Shown here: piece after piece, positions 55,926 through 64,000 of the stretch
Numbering within the stretch: the first letter of the stretch is position 1
How the letters are laid out: every line of letters starts with the position of its first letter
DNA from: Aphidius gifuensis
Lineage: Eukaryota > Arthropoda > Insecta > Hymenoptera > Braconidae
DNA length: 64,000 nt
Direction of reading: 5' to 3'
Assembly (NCBI RefSeq): GCF_014905175.1
Contig: NC_057789.1
Coordinates: forward strand, 15,614,876-15,678,875
Notes under the pieces: generated by a model
The model's input: only the letters and a program-made list of their open reading frames with translations
Databases searched by the model: none
What the model was told of the DNA's origin: nothing
Translations under genes and position numbers: made by a program

Positions 55926-56252
55926 CACCCGTATTCAGAGGATGTTCTCATTAGGGCGTTTTTTTTCCGATGGTGGCGTTTGTGAAGCTTTTCTATGTGA
56001 AATCTATATAAAAAAAATTTTGTCAAGCGCCATCAGCGGAAAAAAAAAGCCCTAATGAGAACAATTTTGCCCCATGAATACGGGTGCAGCACGGGTGTAT
56101 TCACGGGGCAAAATTGTTCTCATTAGGGCTTTTTTTTTCCGCTGATGGCGCTTGACAAAATTTTTTTTATATAGATTTCACATAGAAAAGCTTCACAAAC
56201 GCCACCATCGGAAAAAAAACGCCCTAATGAGAACATCCTCTGAATACGGGTG
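55926..56252. mobile_element. Mirror-image pair of CACCCG-type MITEs at an inverted-repeat axis
   Basis: The first copy is 55926-56086. The second is 56090-56252 in opposite orientation, separated only by CAG. Together they form the axis of the large inverted repeat upstream of the hnRNP gene. Confidence 0.8.
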
Positions 56253-56262
56253 CTGGTCTCAC

Positions 56263-56294
56263 TAGAGTGGGTATAAGTGCTTATACCCACTCTA
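56263..56294. mobile_element. Minimal 32-bp TIR-only hAT-like element, TSD GGTCTCAC
   Basis: Consists only of TAGAGTGGGTATAAG, two central bases and its inverse repeat. It is flanked by perfect 8-bp duplications GGTCTCAC (56255-56262, 56295-56302). The mirror position in the other arm of the surrounding inverted repeat (about 55917-55925) has a single GAGACC copy and no insertion. Confidence 0.85.
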
Positions 56295-56643
56295 GGTCTC
56301 ACCGCTCATGTACGCCACTACCGTCGAAAAAATGCCCTTCATTATCATCTCAAAAGTAGCTTCTAATTGAACATCTAATCTTCACAATACATTTCATTTC
56401 ATGCATTAAATACGACGCCAAACAGTAATGCCGACAAGAACAAACAGGGGTTCACTCGAGTAATTTCAAGGAGCTGTAAAAATTGCTAGTACAACACAAT
56501 ATACTGCATACACATCATAGTCACATTTGTTATAGTATCGTGAATTACTCACCAAACCGAACGTGTCATAATCACAGTTGTTTTGGCAATTAGAAGAAGA
56601 TTGATCTTGAACGAGTGCCCGTCATTGATAAGCTTCATTAAGA

Positions 56644-59600
56644 ATGGTCAAAATGGAACATGAAGTAAGTATCTGCAACTTATTTCTTTAACGCTTTTAT
56701 TTCTTTGTTTAGTATTTATTGAAATCATGTTAATCATACTGAAAGCTACGGCTAAGAGATAGAGAAAAATGTTTTTAGTTATGTCAGGTACCATGATACT
56801 GTTATTGAAAATTCTAAAAATGATCATAGTCCACGAAATTTTTAAAGTCGTTAATCAATAATAATAATATTATTAGAAAGTTTATGTAGTTTTAATGTAT
56901 CTCAAGTCATCAGCTCTTGAAAATGTAAAATCAGATCAATACATTGATCACCTGGTATTAGGACATGAAGCGTCCTATGGTGTAAAACTTGGTGTTATCA
57001 TCAATCTATACTAACTGTGCAAGTCTACCTTCCTTATAAGTTTATTTTTATTTATTAATCAAAAAATTCTGATGTTGAGGTCAAAGTAGTAATGTTTAAT
57101 AGATAGTAAGCAATAAAATAACTCGAATGGTGTGTATCGTTGATACAGTAACATGCTCAGGTTTAATTATTCTTAGACTGAAGCTATTAGCTCTATTTTA
57201 ACTTGTTTTACGAAGGCGTAAGAGAATATTATTAGAGATTGCGGCACCTTTTCAATCTCAAAAAATTATTTTCCCATATAACCCAATAAACTTGAAACTA
57301 TTTTCGTTATTATTAATTCTTCCGTTTAATATTACAACAAATCGAAATGCAATAGGTATATATTTTATAACGTTTCGTTAACTTCGTATGCATAGTCACG
57401 TTACGCAGAAAAGTTATAGATATCGAAAATCACTCAATACAAGTATTTTTGGCCATGCTCTCTATGTTTTGCTTAAAAGACATAATCAAATTTATCTTTA
57501 CAATAAACAATAATACAATTTACCAAAGTTAGTTTTTAGCCTTCCCCTACTCTTTCTTAAAAATATTTGGTGTTCCCTTCTCCCAAACTAACTTTGGTAA
57601 ATTTTGCTCTATCTTTTTTTGGATATCTCTAGATATTGTTATAATAATCGAATAGAACACAAAAGATACTGGTGCTCTCGAATATTGATACGACTACTTG
57701 TAATTGAAGGTATCCCCTTTCACATGCAATTTTTGTGGGTTTTTTTGTTATTTTTCAAAATTGTGCTAGCTTTCCTCGTAAGCTTGCACAACTCAACTTT
57801 TTGACCTAACGTTTTTTTTTGATACGATGAAATTTTTTACATAAACTTACGTGTTGAAATTACTACTTCATAGTTTAATTAAAGATTTAATTAAAGTTTT
57901 TTAATTGAATTTTTAAATGAAAAAAATGAATTGTTTATTTGAAAGTTGTGCTAGCTTGAAACCAGAGCTAACGTAACTTGAAAATTAAATTTTTCAGTTT
58001 TTTATTTTTGTGTTAGAAAATGTGTTAATTATGTGCACTGCACGCGAATTTTTTGAATTCATTTGTGTGGAAAAAAAAGCTGAGAAAATTTACGAAATTT
58101 GATAATAAAAAAAACTTAAATCTGGGTAAAAAACAGTGGTACAGTTGTTTGGTAAACTCATAAGCGTGTACCGGTACTTGTACTGGTATTTAGTTATCTG
58201 AATAATGAAATCTCCGTTGCCCAATTTAAAATACTTCTTTTCTAATACTGTGTATGATGTATCATATTTTGTTTGGATATTTGTTTATTTTAGGATGGTA
58301 AAAATGAACCTGAGCACGTCCGCAAGCTTTTTATTGGTGGTCTTGATTACCGCACTACAGATGACTCTCTCAAAAAACATTTTGAGCAGTGGGGAGAAAT
58401 TGTAGATGTAGTGGTGATGAAAGATCCGAAAACAAAAAGATCAAGAGGTTTTGGTTTTATTACCTATTCTCGTGGCCACATGGTTGATGATGCCCAAAAT
58501 GCAAGACCCCACCGAGTCGATAATCGAGTAGTTGAACCCAAAAGGGCAGTCCCCAGGCAAGAGATTGGACGACCTGAAGCTGGAGCAACGGTTAAAAAGC
58601 TCTTCGTTGGTGGCTTGAAAGATGACCACGAAGAAGAGGATTTAAGACAATATTTCCAAGTATACGGAAGTATAAATTCAATTAGTGTCGTCACTGACAA
58701 AGAGACTGGAAAAAAACGAGGATTTGGGTTTGTTGAGTTTGATGATTACGATCCGGTTGACAAAATTTGTCTTCAAAGAAACCATCAGATCCGTGGGAAA
58801 CATGTTGAGGTCAAAAAGGTAAAATTATTGAATACTTTCATATTCATTGATATTGGTCAAACAAACTTCGATACGTAAATTTATCTAGTTCATTTTTTTT
58901 ATGACAATTGATTTTGATTTATTCAATTGAGTAAAACTGCAATTGATTTTTTAAACACCGATTTCGGTAGTTGAACAAGTTAATATTGAGTAACTAATGT
59001 TTTTCTTGAATTTTTATCCAGGCCTTAAGCAGAGCAGAAATGGCATCAGCGTCTGGAGGTAGTGGTGGTGTCGGCGGTGGTGGTAATGGCGGCGGCGGTA
59101 GTGGGAGCGGAGGTAGTAATAGTAGTAACCGCGGCGGTCCAGGTAATACTCGCGGAGGCCAAGGTGGTGGCAGAGGTCCTCGTAGTAGTGACGGTGGAAG
59201 TTGGGGTGTTCGTGGAGGAGGTAGTAATGATTGGAATAACGGTGGTGGAAATCAAGTGGGTGGGGGCAATCAAGGTGGAGGTTATGTTGGTGGAAATCAA
59301 GGATGGGGAAGTGGCAACGGACCATGGGATAGCCAAAATCAAGGTGAGTCTCACTATTTAACTAACAACAATTTATCTAGTCAACGACCAAGTCTTTTAC
59401 TCCAAAAAAAATGGCGTCAAGCTTTTCATCAAAGATTTATTTCATCTATTGCTTTATAAATTTAGTTTATTCATTAGGTTGTTGACTTGAACATAAATTC
59501 GCAAATATTATATTTCGATAACAAGTGCCTAAAACTGTTTTTCGTAGTTTTGAGAGAATTTGTGGCATATGAACCTAAAGTCGAGAAAAAAGATTGATTT

Positions 59601-60766
59601 CGCCAAAACCGAAGACTCAGCGTAGTCAAGACATTTTATCTTCAGTTTTGGGTTTTATTTTTATGATTTACAAACTATTTTCCATTACTCTGTTAGGAGG
59701 AGGATGGGGAGGCCAAGGTCAGGGTTCATACAACAGTGGAGGAAACTGGAGCAATGATAACTTCGGTAGTGGATACCAACAAGGTTATGGCGGCGGACCA
59801 GTTAGGAACAATTTCAACTCCGGTGGACGGCCGGCACCCTATGGTAGTAGTATGGGTCCAAGTGGTCGACAATCTGGAGAATCGAGGTGGATTCCTCAAT
59901 TTGGTGGACAAGGTAGCTTTTAACTTCCTAATAATTGGAGCTCAAATCCTTTCTGACCGAAAATTTATCTATAAGTCATCAAAAAAAAAACTCTTACCGA
60001 GTATATTTAGGCATATTTTTTGTTGGGGAAGTAGTCTATTCGTCCTGCTCTCTCGGCTGGATCGAAGGGCTAAACAAGCGGCCGTAATGAATATATATGA
60101 AAGCATATGACATTATATTTATTTATTTTTTAATCAAACTACATTAATAATTATCTGTGTGTTAATGTGTGCCAAAATATTTTTAAACGATAAATTTTTT
60201 TTATCAATTAAACAACTCATAAACAGCCGAGAATTTTCAATTGTTTTACCTTCTGTAATGTTTCACTGATTTTTATACAGCTATCTCTCTTCAATACTTA
60301 AAAGTTATACATAGTAGATATAGGAGATATTTAGGTCTATTCTGTTATTCACTTTCTAATAATATTAAATAAAACAATTAACATGGAATAGTCTTTTACC
60401 ATGTTTGTTATATTTTCAGTTTTATTTTTTACTTTAATAACCATTGAAATTCTTCATTAATAATGATCAACAATTTTTTCAATTACAATAACTTATATTT
60501 GTTTCATAGTTGAAATTCAAATCTACTACGGTAATCGCAGCTGTTTTAGATGAATATTAGAATATATGTAGGGTTTATACATGTATATATATTTTTATTC
60601 AAAAGAAAACTAGCTAATATATTTCATTATTTTTTTTTGTTTAGGACCGATGACCGGAAACTCTGGCGTCGGTGGTGGCTATGGAGGTGGAAATCAAGGT
60701 GGTTATGGCGGGAATATGGGAGGAGGTGGCGGCAACATGGGCGGAGGAGGTGGAAGACGATACTAA
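56644..60766 (+). CDS. Hrb87F: hnRNP A1/A2-type RNA-binding protein (Hrb87F/Hrb98DE-like)
   Basis: Five coding exons, all in phase: 56644-56664, 58294-58818, 59022-59343, 59697-59912, 60645-60766; about 401 residues. Two ATGs in exon 1 (56644, 56653) are in frame and both have A at -3 and G at +4; the first is used here. RRM1 has RNP2 KLFIGGL (18-24) and RNP1 RGFGFITY (58-65). RRM2 has KLFVGGL (109-115) and RGFGFVEF (149-156). The linker VEPKRAVPRQEI is diagnostic of hnRNP A/B. Residues 183-401 are a Gly/Asn/Ser prion-like tail with GGRPAPYG and a terminal GGGRRY, matching insect Hrb proteins. Family role: nuclear-cytoplasmic shuttling, hnRNP particle assembly, and repression of splice sites by binding UAG-containing RNA. 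Assignment between Hrb87F and Hrb98DE is not attempted. The first exon abuts a large inverted duplication. Confidence 0.95.
56665..58293 (+). other. hnRNP gene intron 1
   Basis: This 1.63-kb intron starts with a consensus GTAAGT and ends TTTTAG. It holds no supported gene and none of the CACCCG/CAGTCC MITEs. A short inverted repeat is visible: TACCAAAGTTAG near 57520 and CTAACTTTGGTA near 57590. Confidence 0.8.
59344..59696 (+). other. hnRNP gene intron 3, with in-frame read-through
   Basis: The donor is GTGAGT. If this intron is retained, the reading frame continues for about 38 residues (ESHYLTNNN...) to a stop at 59457-59459. That would truncate the Gly-rich tail before its last third. 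No proof of retention is available from sequence alone. Confidence 0.5.
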
Positions 60767-60793
60767 AAATCAACAGAACAACTCTCTTGAACG

Positions 60794-61385
60794 GTAAGTT
60801 TTCTTTGGCTCATACTCATCGTGATCAATCTTTTTTTGGATAAAAAATTTCCATTCATACATACATTGTCAGTTCGAGTCAACTATTTTTGGTTAATTAT
60901 TAATTTTTCCCAGAGAAAAAATTTTTATTATTAAATATTAAAAGTACATTGTTTCAAAACATCATATGATCCGTTAATTAAGGTTGAAATTGACTTATTT
61001 TGAAAGTGATCAAAATATAAATTAAACATTCAACCATAAGAAAGATATTTCAAACCTTTATGTATGAATAAGTTAATTTTGTGAAGACGTTTTAAAGTAT
61101 TAGAATAGAAAAACCAATAATGGTTATATGATTTGCTTTAGTTTAGAACCTACACTTTGAAAATTTTTCAATGTTCTAATTCAAATTTTTCTTAGCATTA
61201 TCCAATCTTTAGGATTGGTTGTTGAACCATAAAGAATTTTCAGATTCTATTCTGGAGGGTTTTCTTAGATTGAAAAGTAAAAAAATTCCGTAAATATATC
61301 GCTTTTTGAATTATTTAATATTAACTGTTTTTTTCTTTATTTAGTAAATTACCATTTAAATAAATTTATTAAATTTTTTTATCAG
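60794..61385 (+). other. Probable 3'UTR intron of the hnRNP gene
   Basis: A consensus donor, ACG|GTAAGT, lies 27 nt after the stop codon. A pyrimidine-rich acceptor TTTTTTATCAG ends at 61385. The segment is AT-rich and has no coding potential. Introns just after the stop are known in hnRNP A/B genes and are used for autoregulation by splicing. Confidence 0.6.
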
Positions 61386-62720
61386 GTTGAGTAAATCGGC
61401 CGTAACCTTAAAAAGAGAAAATAAAAAATTTATGCGAGAACGTATCAACTCGAACTAACGTGATTTTGTCAATTTTGAACCTTAGGTGATCCCCTACTAC
61501 TTGTCTTCTAGTCACACCGTACAATCTGTTTAGTTGAAGGAGCAGGCAGGCAGGGCTAGACAGGACATGGCAGGACAATCAGGATACTGGCCAAAGTGTG
61601 AACGAAGTCATTCAGCCCTAGTTGTATAGTTTGCAATTGGGGGAAGGTTTAATAAAATAGAAAAATTTCACTGTATAGACATTTTGTAGCATCAAGACAA
61701 AAAGAAGAAAAAAATATCGAAAATTTGAATGACCAATTTATGGGAAATCCATCATATAAGTATGTTATGTTTTATATAATAAAACCAAAAGTAAAGATAA
61801 ATCAGCTTGGATTCGATTGAGGGATTAACGATTTATCTAATATCATTAAATGCATGTCAGGGTTTATGTTCATGCGTTTTGTATTGTTCAAGATCAATAG
61901 GTGTGATTGCTGAATAGAAGTGCATTTCATAGTAAGAATATCGATTTTTTTTACACAGACGAACCGTTCGAAGAGTATGTTGATAATATTTAATATTTAG
62001 CAAATAATAAGATAAAAAGCAAACTGAGGAAAATAAAAACAAATAAGTAAAAACAGATTACATACAGTTGAGCGGCATTTTTTGTATCGGTGTCTAATTT
62101 AAGCATTCAATCACTGATAGTGTTATAGTTGTATGGTGTAGATTAATATATACTTATAATATATCGTTATATATTATGATATATTAGTATTATACGTAAC
62201 TAGTGGGTGTATTGGCTATGTAGTTCAATCGAGTGTCATATGCGGTGCTCGAAGCTACAACGAGAGAAAAGCCTCGAGTGAGGGCTGAGAGTGACGCAGA
62301 TGGCACGAGAAAACTACACCAATGCATAACGAGTCACGTAGTTTAATATATGTATATATATATAACATTTAGTGATAAAAAAATTGTGAAGAGCTAAGCA
62401 AAGAAGTTGAAAGAAATTTAATTAAAAAAAGAAATAAAGCAAGCATGATTTGTATTCTTGACGATAGTAAACGCGATTCAATACAATTTAAAACAAGAAA
62501 TAAAAGCCTCTAAAAAGACAACCACTTTAAAAACAGAAATCTATAAATACAAAAAAAAAAAAAAAAAAAAACACCTAACTTTTATTTGTAACCTAAAGAA
62601 CGAACTAAAAATTTTCATAATCGACTGTGAACTCGTATTTGAAGTACACTTGAGCTTTATAAGTTTGTAAGTCATAAATTTTTAATTACTTGACATGGAA
62701 TTGAATAATAAATGTAAAAA
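61386..62720 (+). other. Probable hnRNP 3'UTR and poly(A) signals
   Basis: Long non-coding AT-rich tail downstream of the hnRNP gene. AATAAA hexamers are seen near 61652, 62433, 62498 and 62706. A 19-20 nt A run near 62551 could be mistaken for a poly(A) tail in cDNA priming. Short ORFs here look like chance. Confidence 0.45.
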
Positions 62721-62945
62721 GAAAACTTGATGTCCACAATTCCAAGATTGGCGAAGTTTTTTTTTAAATTGACCCTAAATAGCAATTTTTTTTTCATGCT
62801 ATCGTTGTCACTTGACATGATTTTTTATATAGCTTTAAACAAAAAAAAAATGAATTTTCTAGAAAGAAAAGATGAATATAAAGAAGGGTTGATTGAATCA
62901 CGAAGGCGCCATGTTTGAAATTTCAAATGCAATGGTCAGAATTAT

Positions 62946-63183
62946 AGCAGCCATGTAAAAACGCAAAACTTTAGACAAGCAAAAGTTTGCGTTTTTTCAT
63001 GGCTGTCGTAATTCTAAATGTAAAATTCTATGTATTTCCAATACGACGATCATGTTCGCCCGCTCGACAATGTTTAGCTGGTAAACATTGCCGTCGTATT
63101 TCCTAAATACATGGGATTTTCCATTTATAATTACGGCAGCCATAAAAAAAACGCAAACTTTTGCGTCCTATAAGTTCGCACCC
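62946..63183. mobile_element. GGGTGCGAAC-ended element, short copy
   Basis: The right end GTTCGCACCC matches the 34.6-kb element. Both arms carry GCAAAAGTTTGCGTTTTTTC and CATGGCTGYCGTAATT. The left end is not clear. Confidence 0.65.
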
Positions 63184-63194
63184 TTAATGTGCAG

Positions 63195-63650
63195 AGGTTC
63201 GTTCCACCCAGGTAGGAGTTCTCGGGCTTGAACAACTGTGCCAGGCTTGTGCGAGGGTCGTGTATCGAGCCTGGGGAGCACAGGCTTGACACAAGCTTGT
63301 GCCCATTGTTTTCTCCGGCCTTACACGAGCCTCGTTAACACAGGCTTGACACAAGACTTTCCCCGTTGTCTTTAACCGGCCTCACACAGGCCTTAATAAT
63401 TCAAGCCGGTGTCAAGCCTGTGTTTTTTGTTTTCCCCGGCCTCACACGAGCCTCGTTAACACAGGCTTGACACAAGACTGTCCCCGTTGTCTTTAACCGG
63501 CCTCACACGAGCCTCGTTAACACAGGCTTGACACAAGACTTTCCCCGTTGTTTTTAACCGGCCTCACACAGGCCTCAATAATTCAAGCCGGTGTCAAGCC
63601 TGTGTTTTTTGTTTTCCCCGGCCTCACACGGGACTTGACTTGTGCATATA
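63195..63650. repeat. GC-richer minisatellite (CACAGGCTTGACACAAG)
   Basis: Tandem and inverted units of roughly 60-70 bp built from CACAGGCTTGACACAAGACT, CCCCGTTGT and CCGGCCTCACACGAGCCT. Several copies lie between 63240 and 63640. It is much GC-richer than its surroundings. Confidence 0.75.
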
Positions 63651-63814
63651 TTCAATTAAAAAAAAAAAATAAATTAATTAGATCTATAAATTGTAAATAG
63701 ACATTTTAAATAAAAATTATTAGGTTTTGACTATCGTGCCAGGCTTTTACAAGGACTGTGTATTGACTCTCGAATAAATTCATTCATATAAAAAATTTTG
63801 ACTGACTCTTTCAT

Positions 63815-63890
63815 GAATCCCCCGTGGTCGACTTGATAGAGCATTGGAGTTCCACGTGAGAGACCTAGGATCGATCCCCCGTTACGCCGT
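63815..63890 (+). repeat. tRNA-like sequence
   Basis: CGTGGTCGACTTGATAGAGC and GGATCGATCCCCC resemble A and B boxes at tRNA spacing, with TTCCACGTGAGAGACC between them. No full cloverleaf with a matching acceptor could be drawn by eye. Possibly a SINE head or tRNA pseudogene. Confidence 0.3.
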
Positions 63891-64000
63891 TTATTTTCGT
63901 TCATATAATCATCGTTAATTCAAATTGTATCGCGTAAAAAATAATAATGTCAAATTAATAAATTAATAATAATTGTTTATTTATATTTTTTTATAATTTT

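Larger units (their letters stand above)
54954..56610. repeat. Near-perfect inverted duplication abutting the hnRNP start
   Basis: The left arm is 54954-56089 and the right arm 56090-56610. Removing the AGCTGTGTTCG element plus its TSD from the left arm and the 32-bp element plus its TSD from the right arm leaves about 480 bp in each. The right arm ends about 33 bp before the hnRNP ATG, so it probably contains the promoter and 5'UTR. The left arm is then a divergent copy of that sequence. Confidence 0.85.

Noticed and set aside
58205..58405. Separate ORF before the RRM exon of the hnRNP gene
   Set aside because: Different frame running across the acceptor at 58293; the spliced frame matches the hnRNP family throughout.
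59014..59361. Overlapping reverse and shifted frames rich in His, Thr or Val
   Set aside because: Shadows of the Gly-rich hnRNP exon; the repetitive codons keep several frames open.
62458..62670. Lysine-rich small ORF in the hnRNP 3' region
   Set aside because: Spans a poly-A run; likely 3'UTR sequence without coding evidence.
1..64000. CRISPR arrays or bacterial operons
   Set aside because: The regular repeats are tandem satellites and MITEs with TSDs, and the genes have spliceosomal introns.

Overview
The window looks like insect nuclear DNA, probably from a hymenopteran and perhaps a parasitoid wasp. This rests on strong AT-richness, short spliced introns, and three conserved animal genes whose proteins resemble insect orthologues. 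Species cannot be set from the sequence alone. No bacterial, phage or CRISPR feature was seen.

Three intact host genes are supported. A CPSF6 gene (pre-mRNA cleavage factor, 13688-17929, plus, 8 coding exons) opens the coding part. A BOD1/BOD1L gene (Shg1/COMPASS-type N-terminus, 35721-39377, minus, 2 coding exons) sits in the middle. An hnRNP A1/A2 gene of the Drosophila Hrb87F/Hrb98DE type (56644-60766, plus, 5 coding exons, then a 3'UTR intron) lies near the right end. Two of the three act in nuclear pre-mRNA processing. They are independent genes in repeat-rich DNA, not an operon or a cluster with a shared purpose.

Nearly everything else is a dense mosaic of short non-autonomous DNA transposons, often nested, with no transposase gene visible. 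Several families can be defined by terminal inverted repeats, target-site duplications (TSDs) and, in some cases, empty sites inside this window. (1) Palindromic elements of about 150-165 bp with ends CACCCGTATTC or CAGTCCAATTCAC have 3-bp TSDs that are mostly CNG; they form one modular superfamily with over 30 copies. (2) Elements with 8-bp TSDs (hAT-like size) have ends TAGAGTGGGTATAAG, TAGGGTTACCAT, TAGGGATGTGCGATA, CAGTGNTGGGTA, CAAGAAGACTAGA or CATGGAG. (3) A TTAA-flanked element has GCGGTGTC ends. (4) Other 3-bp-TSD families have ends AGGTGTGTTCG, AGGTGCTTTC, GGGTGCATTCC, GGGTGCGAAC and AGCTGTGTTCG.

Layout: 1-13.6 kb is repeat mosaic, including a four-copy 286-bp tandem array inside a TIR-bounded unit and a broken SWIM-type zinc-finger exon. 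13.6-18.4 kb is CPSF6. 18.4-35.7 kb is mosaic with a five-level transposon nest (23.7-26.0 kb), tRNA-like repeats (21 kb), a large palindrome (27.3-28.8 kb) and tandem repeats (29.6-30.2 kb). 35.7-39.4 kb is BOD1L. 39.4-54.9 kb is mosaic with a 2.9-kb foldback element that has captured part of an AFG1-like mitochondrial ATPase gene with its intron. 54.9-56.6 kb is a 480-bp-arm inverted duplication abutting the start of the hnRNP gene. 56.6-62.7 kb is the hnRNP gene and its long 3' region. 62.9-64 kb is another transposon and a minisatellite.

The best candidates for something undescribed are the CNG-targeting modular palindromic MITE superfamily, the 32-bp element made only of two TIRs, the gene-capturing foldback element and the inverted duplication at the hnRNP promoter.
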